Shown here: piece after piece, positions 1 to 5,446 of the stretch
Layout: each line of letters begins with the position of its first letter
Numbering within the stretch: the first letter of the stretch is position 1
NCBI GenBank assembly: GCA_012512335.1
Contig: JAAZEK010000549.1
Location: 1-5,761 of the forward strand
DNA: 5,761 bases
Direction: 5' to 3'
Source: Clostridiales bacterium
GTDB taxonomy: Bacteria > Bacillota > Clostridia > Caldicoprobacterales > DTU083
Notes under the pieces: model-generated
The model's database searches: none
Told to the model about the DNA's origin: nothing
Seen by the model: only the letters and a program-made list of their open reading frames with translations
Program-made: the position numbers and the translations under genes

Positions 1-565
1 TATGTGTGCAGTAAAAAGTAGAATACATCCTATTACGCCAATGATCCTTTTCTCCATAGGTGATTCTATGCCAAATGGATTCACAATCGTGCACATACTC
101 CCCTTCTCCATGCATAAACTCACCAATGTCTCCACGATTATATAATCGCTTCATTTCTGTTGTGGCTGGAAAATAGCAATAATTTTCTGCATAAGCATAT
201 ACCATGTTACTTGCTTCGACTGCTTCCACCAATTCAACAGCTTGGCCCATTGTTTCAGTAGGCAGAACCTCACTTATTACATGACGTCCAGAATTTAAGA
301 GCCTAATTGCATAAGGTGCATGCTCGTTGGCATAGTTAGCTAACACAACAGCATCCATATCGTGATTAAAGAATTCTTCAAAATTTGTGTAGTATTCGAT
401 AGTTTGACCCAACTCATCAGCAAGTTTATTGCATTTTAGCCTATATGGTTCATATTTGTCACAAATAGCAACCAGCTGGGCATCTGGATGTCTAGCCATA
501 ATATTGATCATAGACATTCCTCTTGCAGCCCCAAATACGCCTACTTTTATTTTGTTGTTTTTCAT
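1..565 (-). CDS. Gfo/Idh/MocA-family NAD(P)-dependent oxidoreductase, N-terminal part (3' end cut by window edge)
   Basis: The first 188 residues of a cytosolic sugar-type dehydrogenase are visible; the gene runs off the left edge. The N-terminus begins MKNNKIKVGVFGAARG, a beta strand followed by the glycine-rich dinucleotide-binding turn of a Rossmann fold (residues 6-16). VAICD (32-36) is the second strand, with the acidic residue that commonly contacts the NAD ribose. DAVVLANYANEHAPYAI (71-87) and HVISEV (95-100) follow in the family's usual order. Where many members have EKP, this one has S98-E99-V100-L101, so the usual lysine is absent. This variant occurs in a subgroup of the family. 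AENYCYFP (126-133) and HWRNRMYSTFYCTH (175-188) lead into the substrate-binding C-terminal domain, which is missing here. The start is ATG at 563-565, preceded by GGGGG at 574-578 (8 nt spacing). The gene lies 72 bp after the GH28-like gene in the same direction. The substrate is probably a sugar or polyol derivative but cannot be named. GH109 glycosidases share this fold and are a less likely alternative. Confidence 0.9.
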   Translation of the reverse strand, partial: MKNNKIKVGVFGAARGMSMINIMARHPDAQLVAICDKYEPYRLKCNKLADELGQTIEYYTNFEEFFNHDMDAVVLANYANEHAPYAIRLLNSGRHVISEVLPTETMGQAVELVEAVEASNMVYAYAENYCYFPATTEMKRLYNRGDIGEFMHGEGEYVHDCESIWHRITYGEKDHWRNRMYSTFYCTH

Positions 566-616
566 GTATATTGCCCCCGTATCTTTTATGTTAGGCTCTG
601 TGGTTTACTCAATATC

Positions 617-644
617 CTATCGCCTATTGCATATTGCCTATTGC
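617..644 (-). repeat. Four tandem heptamers, GCAATAG-type, including a stop codon
   Basis: Read on the minus strand, the sequence is GCAATAG, GCAATAT, GCAATAG, GCGATAG, four consecutive 7-base units that differ by single bases. A weaker fifth copy may continue to 610. The first unit contains the last codon (CAA) and the TAG stop of the GH28-like gene; the rest lies in the 72-bp gap before the oxidoreductase gene. Short heptanucleotide tandem arrays of this kind are known as mobile or slippage-prone intergenic repeats in several bacterial groups. No function can be assigned from the sequence. The rest of the gap (566-616) holds only the GGGGG ribosome binding site and no clear promoter or terminator. 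Confidence 0.75.
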
Positions 645-1981
645 TTCGCGCCCAAATCCACCTTTATCGATTCCCCATCAACTATCTTTGTTTCAGAACC
701 TAATCTGGTGATTCCACTTGCAGTCAAGCTTACATTACCACTTCCACCAAATACAGCAGATAAGGCTTTCCCAGCAGTAATTCCACGTACTGTTAAGTCC
801 TGGCAGTCGCAATCATTGAAATACATGGCGCATAGTTTATCGAACTTAAATAATACTCCTCCATCTAAGCTTGTCTCTGAGCTTTCACAATTCACATTAT
901 AGTGAATGTCGCTTACATGGATATTTCGCATATGTCCACTACTAAAAAACACTCCTGTGCCTGCACTATGATAAAGCTGAACGTTATTAATAAAAGCATC
1001 TTGCAATGTACACGATATGAATACACCAAATCTAGCACAGCTAACGACATTACGGACAGTTATTCCGAAAGTATCGCCTAGCTTTGCAGGCCCACTGTCT
1101 GAATAATATCTTTGTTCACCTATACGGACAGCTGCTCCTGGGCGAAATTCCTTTCCATCTGAGCGATCTAGAATATTTTCAACTATAATGTTATATAGCT
1201 TTTTTCCCCCATGATTCAGCAATCTTACTATTGCATGATTCCCAGTTACATAGGTTGATATATTTCTAATGATGACGCTATGAATATCGACATCCATATC
1301 TTTAACTGTCAGTTTTCTTTCACTTTCCCCGTCCAAGCAGGTTAGTGCAATCGTATCATCACCTGTACAACCTGTAATGTTTTCAATTACAAATCTATTA
1401 CATCCAGTTCGCAGATCGATTCCATCTTGATTCGGAGCGTTGTTATGAGCCATGAAATCTATATTGGATATTCTGCCTTCCGAACAAAAGTGAAAGGTCA
1501 TTCCCCAATAGCGTTGATTGATAATACGAACATTTTCAATTGTTATCCGCTCCACATTATGAAGGTGAATCAAGGTGTTATTAAATATGGACGGCATACC
1601 ATCCTTGAGTTGAGTTTTTTCCGTCAGGCCGTTATGGTTTCCGCCATCAAGCACAGCATTCCCAATACCCATGATTCGAATATCATACTGACGACCTTCT
1701 ATTGTATTAGCTACTTCTTTCATAGAGTTAGCATTCCTAAATATACTACAAAAAACTCCATCAGCAAGACGTAGGCAGCAGTTATCAAGGATGACCACAC
1801 TGCCTGTATGCAATTCAATGGCTTTTGTAATACTCCAATAATTTTCTCCGGTTCGTGGATTGTACCTCGGTATCTCCACCTTTGCACCAGTCTTTTCTGC
1901 CGCATCCACTGCAGCTTGAATCATGTCTGAATCATTGTAGTAATCCAAAAATTGATTGGGGTTGTAACAACTCTTATCCAT
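638..1981 (-). CDS. GH28-related right-handed parallel beta-helix protein (polygalacturonase/pectate-lyase-like)
   Basis: This 447-residue protein resembles the polygalacturonase clan, which cleaves or binds pectic and other uronate-containing polysaccharides. Residues 17-38 have the usual opening of these proteins, an AAVDAAEKTGAKVEIP helix and strand. From about residue 60 to 420 there are repeating short strands with a regular N/I/V pattern (ITIENVRIINQ, ISNIDF, FVIENITG, VIIRNIS, IIVENIL, ITVRNVV), which form the coils of a beta helix. The catalytic region can be matched to GH28. N184-Q185-D186-G187 stands for NTDG and G207-D208-D209 for the DD motif. G247-N248-H249 stands where GHG is expected, and IVRLL (251-255) where RIK is expected. 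The aspartates are kept but two motifs have drifted, so activity or specificity may differ from polygalacturonase. There is no signal peptide and there are 14 cysteines, which points to a cytosolic enzyme acting on imported oligosaccharide. The start ATG (1979-1981) has no convincing ribosome binding site. M20 is a later alternative but would remove the first conserved segment. Confidence 0.82.
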   Translation of the reverse strand: MDKSCYNPNQFLDYYNDSDMIQAAVDAAEKTGAKVEIPRYNPRTGENYWSITKAIELHTGSVVILDNCCLRLADGVFCSIFRNANSMKEVANTIEGRQYDIRIMGIGNAVLDGGNHNGLTEKTQLKDGMPSIFNNTLIHLHNVERITIENVRIINQRYWGMTFHFCSEGRISNIDFMAHNNAPNQDGIDLRTGCNRFVIENITGCTGDDTIALTCLDGESERKLTVKDMDVDIHSVIIRNISTYVTGNHAIVRLLNHGGKKLYNIIVENILDRSDGKEFRPGAAVRIGEQRYYSDSGPAKLGDTFGITVRNVVSCARFGVFISCTLQDAFINNVQLYHSAGTGVFFSSGHMRNIHVSDIHYNVNCESSETSLDGGVLFKFDKLCAMYFNDCDCQDLTVRGITAGKALSAVFGGSGNVSLTASGITRLGSETKIVDGESIKVDLGAKQ

Positions 1982-2000
1982 AAACTTCAGAGTTCGGAGA

Positions 2001-2038
2001 CCCGTAACTTTAGTCGTGGGAGGAGAACTCCTTCTACG
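2001..2038 (+). mobile_element. Probable IS200/IS605-type terminal hairpin relic
   Basis: The plus-strand sequence CCCGTAACTTTAGTCGTGGG (2001-2020) folds into a stem with CCC/GGG at the base and AACT/AGT near the loop, followed by AGGAG. From memory, this pattern (CCC, a few bases, CTTTAG, complementary bases, GGGAGG) is typical of the right end of IS200/IS605 and IS1341-type elements, where it also forms the 3' hairpin of the TnpB omega RNA. A second hairpin overlaps it: CGTGGGAGGAG (2015-2025) pairs with CTCCTTCTACG (2028-2038) if G-U pairs are allowed. Pairing is better as plus-strand RNA than as minus-strand RNA. No tnpA or tnpB gene remains; the GH28-like gene begins only 19 bp to the left. 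The element would therefore be a solo end or decayed remnant. The rest of the 1982-2138 gap contains no recognisable gene. Confidence 0.4.
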
Positions 2039-2138
2039 CCACCTTTCTCTCTGCTATTAATGTACTTTTTTTCTAACAACTTTAATTTCTTGCAATTAGC
2101 ACTCCTATGAATGTCAGCTTCTTTTCTGTCATAGTCTT

Positions 2139-3335
2139 CTAGCTTATTGAGTCCTTAATATGAAAATCATCAGGTAATTTCAAAATTGAGGCAACAATAA
2201 GCTTTGCACGAGAAGTAAGAGAATTTAGTGTTGATCTCTCATTAATCGTATGAACTCCATCTCCTATAGTTCCTAGAGAATCCACAGATGGTACACCTGC
2301 AAGAACTGTATATGCGGAATCTGAACCTCCACCTTTGAACAATTTTTCTACTGGTTCTAGATTATATTTTCCACTTACTTTACTGATCTGCTCAAATAGC
2401 TTAACATTCTCCTCTTTAAGCTCCATGGGTAGACGCCTACCTAATTCAGTAATAGTCGCGCTTGTGCCAGGAATATAAGAATGAGCTACTATGGTTTCAA
2501 TATGATCCATAGCTTTTTCCAGATCCTCTTGGTTAATATAACGGATATCCAGTATAAATGAACAATGATGTGGAATGGTATTTGCAACCTCGCCGCCTTG
2601 TATTACTCCACAGTTGTAAGTTATTTTCTCTTGATTGCTTGCTTTCTCTATATCGATAATCTTGTGAGCTGCTTCCTTAATTGCAGAAACACCTTCTGAA
2701 TATGCAGACCCTGCATGAGAGGCCTTGCCTTTAACATCAACCTTCAGCTTGATAATACCCTTTCGGCCTACTGTTACCTTACCCTCTTCTCCGCCTTCAC
2801 AATTAATAGCCGCAGCATGACCTCGAACCTCATCACAAATAAAATCTATGCTACCCTTATCTGATAATGAATTGCTCACTTCTTCATCACCTGTCAATAT
2901 GAGCTTTAATGGACGTTTATTATATCCTATTTCTTTTAGCACTTGCATGGTCAGTAAGGCAACTGCAATACCACCTTTACAGTCGCAGACACCTGGTCCA
3001 TAAATATATTCATTGTCAACCTTTACTGGTGGATTCCCAAACTTTCCTTTCTCGTGAACTGTATCCATATGTGCCAAAAGAGCAATTCCTGGAAGCTTAC
3101 TTTGCTCGTCTGAATATATACTTAAGCACTTGCCAGCCTTTTCAAAAGTACGTTCTTTTATCTGAAAACCCTTCTCAATACTAAACTTTTCTACATGCTT
3201 TGCTACGTCATTTACTCCCGCTTTATCTGTGGAAAAGCTTTCGATATTGCATATATCAATCCAAAACTGTTTGAACTCGTCATAATGCGAGTCGACCTTA
3301 TTAAAAATTTCTTGCATATTATATTCTCTATACAT
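2139..3335 (-). CDS. M20-family zinc metallopeptidase (carboxypeptidase G2 / ArgE / DapE type)
   Basis: The 398-residue product is a full-length cytosolic di-zinc amidohydrolase. Family members hydrolyse terminal peptide or N-acyl-amino-acid bonds. The metal-site motifs appear in order. AHMDTVH (88-94) supplies H89 and the catalytic-site D91. GPGVCDCKGG (113-122) supplies the bridging D118. TGDEEVS (148-154) supplies the general base E151 and the ligand E152. NCEGGEEG (178-185) supplies E180, and H362 in DGVHTINE (359-366) is the last ligand. The inserted dimerisation (lid) domain runs from about 189 to 300 and includes KASHAGSAYSEG (204-215) with H207, which contributes to the active site across the dimer in relatives. 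GGGSDS (335-340) is also typical. The N-terminus MYREYN has no signal peptide. The start at 3335 is supported by AGGAG at 3345-3349 (9 nt spacing). The nearest relatives by eye are CPG2-like proteins that release C-terminal glutamate, but the substrate cannot be fixed from sequence. In this cluster, deacylation of an N-acyl amino sugar or a peptide side group is plausible but inferred. Confidence 0.93.
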   Translation of the reverse strand: MYREYNMQEIFNKVDSHYDEFKQFWIDICNIESFSTDKAGVNDVAKHVEKFSIEKGFQIKERTFEKAGKCLSIYSDEQSKLPGIALLAHMDTVHEKGKFGNPPVKVDNEYIYGPGVCDCKGGIAVALLTMQVLKEIGYNKRPLKLILTGDEEVSNSLSDKGSIDFICDEVRGHAAAINCEGGEEGKVTVGRKGIIKLKVDVKGKASHAGSAYSEGVSAIKEAAHKIIDIEKASNQEKITYNCGVIQGGEVANTIPHHCSFILDIRYINQEDLEKAMDHIETIVAHSYIPGTSATITELGRRLPMELKEENVKLFEQISKVSGKYNLEPVEKLFKGGGSDSAYTVLAGVPSVDSLGTIGDGVHTINERSTLNSLTSRAKLIVASILKLPDDFHIKDSIS

Positions 3336-3403
3336 TGTGTGTAACTCCTGACTTTCTTATTTTGTGTCTGCCAAAACCTTGTATTATCTAAATATTCCTC
3401 GTA

Positions 3404-3513
3404 TAAAGATTCCTCGTAAACTCGGAATGACATGATTAAAGAATTATTTCATTTTTCCTAAAGATTCCTCGTAAACTCGGAATGATAAAATTAAAAGCAT
3501 CATTCCTTTTTCT
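3404..3513 (-). repeat. Two tandem 55-bp units with a 27-bp identical core (dispersed intergenic repeat)
   Basis: Positions 3404-3430 and 3459-3485 are identical over 27 bases and lie exactly 55 bp apart. The 28-base tails (3431-3458 and 3486-3513) are similar but diverged. A third, partial copy of the core occupies about 3389-3403. On the minus strand the core reads CATTCCGAGTTTACGAGGAAT, with ATTCC and GGAAT as inverted arms. This has the layout of the widespread intergenic repeat CATTCCGAG(CGAAGC)GAGGAATC, which when translated gives spurious HSERSEESR-like peptides in many genomes; that match is from memory. The units fill almost the whole 179-bp gap between the acetyltransferase and peptidase genes, leaving only the ribosome binding site and about 50 bp upstream of the peptidase free. 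A function in RNA folding or as a transposition remnant is possible, not shown. Confidence 0.85.
3479..3506 (+). other. Perfect 8-bp stem-loop followed by a T run on the plus strand
   Basis: GGAATGAT (3479-3486) and ATCATTCC (3499-3506) are perfect inverted copies with a 12-base AT-rich loop, and TTTTT follows on the plus strand. It looks like a weak intrinsic terminator for plus-strand transcription, yet there is no plus-strand gene. On the minus strand, where it would lie just after the acetyltransferase stop codon, the stem is followed by GAGTTTACG and not by a T run. It overlaps the second repeat unit, so it may be a property of that repeat and not a dedicated terminator. Confidence 0.4.
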
Positions 3514-3514
3514 C

Positions 3515-4324
3515 TTAACCGCCTTTTAGCCAGCTAGCAACTTCTGGTGAAAACCACTCTTCAGGATTTTCTTTAGCTAAGCTATATATTAAATTTCCTG
3601 TTTCACCAGCCCGATAAGTATAAAATATTGCATTACCACATCTTGTTGATTTTAGTAGTCCCGCTTTATCTATTGCCTCTTGATGCTGTGGTCCATTAAA
3701 GAAGGGCCAAATTTGTCCTTCCTCATAAGGCTTTGAATGATGTCTAAGTTTTTTCTTTTCTTCCTCTCGTATCTTAGGGTCAGCAAAAGATTTCAGTCTT
3801 TCATCTACTAATATATACTCAATAAGATGCTTTAAGGTATTATAGGTCAAGGTTACACCTACCATTACAACCTTTGCATTTAGGTCATGTAGCTTCTGCC
3901 ATGGAGAGGAAGCAGAAAATGGCGTATCTCCAAAAACGCCATATCTGTGTCCAAAATCGGTATGCCCTTCTGTTAGATAAACCGCCATTTTCCCCTTGGC
4001 TGAAACAGGGTGTGTTGCCTGGTCACTTCGAATAGAGCCAGGATACTTGCGGAAAACCTCTGTTATGTAACCAGTGTCAGAAGGCTTGTTGATATCCCAT
4101 GTTTTATAGGCATTAGCAAAATCCTTCTGCACCAGGGTTGGCATAACAAGGGTACCTTCATATCTAATAATATCCAGAAAGGCTTCGATCACAGCTTCAG
4201 CTCCACCTTCCACATATCCCATGCTCTTTAACGACGAGTGAACGAGTACGATATCTCCAGCTTCTATTCCAAGATGCTCCAGTGCCTCTATGATATCTTG
4301 TTTTCTAACTATACTCATACTCAT
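3515..4324 (-). CDS. AAC(3)-family (YokD-like) N-acetyltransferase
   Basis: The 269-residue product has the normal length of the aminoglycoside 3-N-acetyltransferase fold (Antibiotic_NAT), which transfers acetyl from acetyl-CoA to an amino group. Conserved blocks appear in order: DIVLVHSSLKSMGYVEGG (24-41), GTLVMPT (57-63), TGYITEVFRKYPGSIRS (84-100) and THPVSAKG (104-111). FGDTPFSASSPWQKL (131-145) and GVTLTYNTLKHLIEY (156-170) follow. The T-x-x-H-x-x-E pattern with H166 and E169 matches the catalytic histidine and glutamate region of the family. No signal peptide is present, so the enzyme is cytosolic. The first ATG (4322-4324) is preferred over the ATG at 4316-4318 because AAGGGG (4336-4341) is 11 nt from the former and 17 nt from the latter. 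It lies 34 bp after the GH20-like gene and is probably cotranscribed with it. Many chromosomal members of this family are not resistance genes. The neighbours suggest an amino-sugar or other metabolic amine substrate, but resistance cannot be excluded. Confidence 0.92.
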   Translation of the reverse strand: MSMSIVRKQDIIEALEHLGIEAGDIVLVHSSLKSMGYVEGGAEAVIEAFLDIIRYEGTLVMPTLVQKDFANAYKTWDINKPSDTGYITEVFRKYPGSIRSDQATHPVSAKGKMAVYLTEGHTDFGHRYGVFGDTPFSASSPWQKLHDLNAKVVMVGVTLTYNTLKHLIEYILVDERLKSFADPKIREEEKKKLRHHSKPYEEGQIWPFFNGPQHQEAIDKAGLLKSTRCGNAIFYTYRAGETGNLIYSLAKENPEEWFSPEVASWLKGG

Positions 4325-4358
4325 ATAATGTAAATCCCCTTACTTTTAGGAATTTTCG

Positions 4359-5309
4359 TTATTTGTTAAAAATCTCTTTTCCCTGACCTACATGCTCTAT
4401 AGCTTCATAATGGCGATATTCCGTCGGGTGTATTGTAGGCTTCCAGGGCGCTTGCATAAATCCCTTTAGTTTGTCAGTATTAACATTGTTTTTAAAGTAT
4501 TCTACAGTTCTAACGAAGTTCAAGTCACAGCCACTAGACCAGTTGCTTCCAGTTGGAACCTGATCAAATCCATTTTCTGCTAGAACCTCATATGCTCGAA
4601 TGTAGTTTTCCTCACCTTCATTTCTAGCTGGGAATCCACCATAATACCAGTTGCTCTGCAGTACAGATTTAGGCATCTTCTTCAAAAATTCCTCTTCATG
4701 GCTCCATATATAATCTGACCATATCCAAGATCTGACACCTTTCTTTTCTATTTCATCTACGTAAAAGTAAAAATCCTTCCACCAGTATTCGCCTTTACGC
4801 AAAACAGTGTAATTATGGTATCTGTGATGTTCTATGGTTTCCTCGTCCATACCTATATGAAAATAGTCTGGAGTATCAAATATTTCAATTACTTCCTGGA
4901 TAAGATTTCTGCACACTTCATAGTACTTCTTTGATGAAACTGCCCTCGAATATTCTCCCAGCCATTCATCATGGGTTGTAGAGAAGTTCAGCTTGGGTAT
5001 TGGATTAATGCCTAAATTGCGCATTTTAGCTAATTCTGATCTAAGTAAATCAATGCTCCAAGAACCTTCTACAGCCAGCTCTGGGTGGGAATCATATTTA
5101 ACCCCTTCTCCTAGGTCTATGACTACTGTGTTTACACCATTACCTGCCATCTTATCAATTAGTTCATCCCATACATCCTTATCCAAGCGTAGTACATCGC
5201 TTGCCGTGGTATACTCTGCACTTTTGAATGCATCCTTTTCACGCCACATGTTGTAGCCTAAGTGTAATAGGTATCCCCACATCATTTGATCTTTTTGTTT
5301 TCCATCCAT
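4359..5309 (-). CDS. GH20-like TIM-barrel glycosidase (beta-N-acetylhexosaminidase superfamily)
   Basis: With the start corrected to 5309 the product has 316 residues, roughly a single catalytic (beta/alpha)8 barrel without the small N-terminal GH20 domain. Successive barrel strands can be seen: NTVVIDLGEG (60-69), INPIPKLNFS (101-110), YFHIGMDEE (149-157), VRSWIWSDY (192-200) and SVLQSNWYY (215-223), with QAPWKPT (286-292) near the end. HIGMDEE matches the HxGxDE signature of family 20, so D155 and E156 would be the Asp-Glu pair that orients the 2-acetamido group and acts as general acid. W195, W197, W221 and W290 are plausible sugar-platform residues. There is no signal peptide, so the enzyme should act on imported sugars. 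Hydrolysis of a terminal N-acetylhexosamine is expected from the fold, but the divergence leaves room for another substrate. An AAGGAGG at 5319-5325 sets the start. The gene follows the CapA-family gene after a repeat-rich gap. Confidence 0.82.
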   Translation of the reverse strand: MDGKQKDQMMWGYLLHLGYNMWREKDAFKSAEYTTASDVLRLDKDVWDELIDKMAGNGVNTVVIDLGEGVKYDSHPELAVEGSWSIDLLRSELAKMRNLGINPIPKLNFSTTHDEWLGEYSRAVSSKKYYEVCRNLIQEVIEIFDTPDYFHIGMDEETIEHHRYHNYTVLRKGEYWWKDFYFYVDEIEKKGVRSWIWSDYIWSHEEEFLKKMPKSVLQSNWYYGGFPARNEGEENYIRAYEVLAENGFDQVPTGSNWSSGCDLNFVRTVEYFKNNVNTDKLKGFMQAPWKPTIHPTEYRHYEAIEHVGQGKEIFNK

Positions 5310-5318
5310 TTTTTTCGT

Positions 5319-5325
5319 CCTCCTT
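5319..5325 (-). promoter_or_regulatory. Strong ribosome binding site that decides the GH20-like start
   Basis: On the minus strand AAGGAGG ends 9 nt before the ATG at 5307-5309. A further in-frame ATG at 5328-5330 lies upstream of this site, and using it would put the Shine-Dalgarno sequence inside the reading frame as Ile-Arg-Arg-Thr codons. The sequence just upstream of 5330 (ATAAACTA) has no ribosome binding site. Translation therefore very probably starts at 5309. Confidence 0.9.
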
Positions 5326-5344
5326 ATCATTAGTTTATGATTAA

Positions 5345-5364
5345 GGCAGACAGAGTCGTCTGCC
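5345..5364 (-). repeat. GC-rich hairpin, REP-like palindrome
   Basis: GGCAGAC (5345-5351) and GTCTGCC (5358-5364) form a perfect 7-bp stem with a 6-base loop in otherwise AT-rich DNA. Read on the minus strand with its flank it is TGTAGGGCAGAC...GTCTGCC. This resembles the GTAGGG-headed palindromes that are scattered between genes in various Firmicutes and Chloroflexi (from memory). No T run follows on either strand, so it is not a good intrinsic terminator. It lies 36 bp upstream of the GH20-like start codon and would be in its 5' leader. Confidence 0.55.
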
Positions 5365-5368
5365 CTAC

Positions 5369-5374
5369 ATTATA
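5369..5374 (-). promoter_or_regulatory. Possible -10 box upstream of the GH20-like gene
   Basis: A consensus TATAAT reads on the minus strand here, about 60 bp before the start codon at 5309. Spacings of 16 to 18 bp upstream give only AT-rich hexamers unlike TTGACA, and there is no extended -10 TG. The call rests on one hexamer in AT-rich DNA and is weak. Confidence 0.25.
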
Positions 5375-5380
5375 ATTACC

Positions 5381-5438
5381 GTTCACATCGAAAATAAAAA
5401 ATAATATGTATATTTTTTATTTTTGGATAGCTGTGAAC
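5381..5438. repeat. 58-bp imperfect inverted repeat with GTTCACA / TGTGAAC ends
   Basis: GTTCACA (5381-5387) and TGTGAAC (5432-5438) are perfect inverted copies. Inside them a second inverted pair, AAAATAAAAAATA with TATTTTTTATTTT, meets at a central TG with one unpaired A. Between the two sets of arms the sides are unequal (3 and about 8 bases). The whole can fold into one long, mostly A-T cruciform. It lies 8 bp after the CapA-family stop codon. It lacks the GC stem of an intrinsic terminator. It could be a small palindromic mobile remnant or a binding site with two half-sites. Confidence 0.6.
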
Positions 5439-5446
5439 ATCTGTCC

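Noticed and set aside
429..902. Plus-strand open frame of 157 codons
   Set aside because: It crosses the antisense of two well-supported minus-strand genes and their gap, has no ribosome binding site, and its translation resembles no family.
2082..2132. 16-codon frame MTEKKLTFIGVLIARN just after the M20 stop
   Set aside because: No ribosome binding site precedes it and its length is expected by chance.
1985..2150. Open frame of about 55 codons on the minus strand, ending in LPRLKLRVSEL, between the M20 and GH28-like genes
   Set aside because: It has no start codon or ribosome binding site and no recognised family. Its last part translates the IS605-like hairpin. It might be decayed transposon sequence but cannot be supported as a gene.
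3212..3433. Minus-strand open frame of 73 codons starting MSFRVYEESLYEEY
   Set aside because: Its first part is the translated CATTCCGAG...GAGGAAT repeat and its rest overlaps the start of the M20 gene in another frame. It is a repeat artefact.
3404..3485. CRISPR-like pair of identical 27-bp repeats with a 28-bp spacer
   Set aside because: There are only two full copies, the intervening and following segments are related to each other unlike true spacers, and no cas gene is near. A tandem 55-bp duplication explains it better.
4010..4231. Plus-strand open frames inside the acetyltransferase, M20 and GH20-like genes
   Set aside because: They are antisense shadows of conserved coding sequence and have no ribosome binding sites or family resemblance.
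5331..5446. Intrinsic terminator for the CapA-family gene
   Set aside because: The inverted repeats here are either almost all A-T without a GC stem or a GC stem without a T run.
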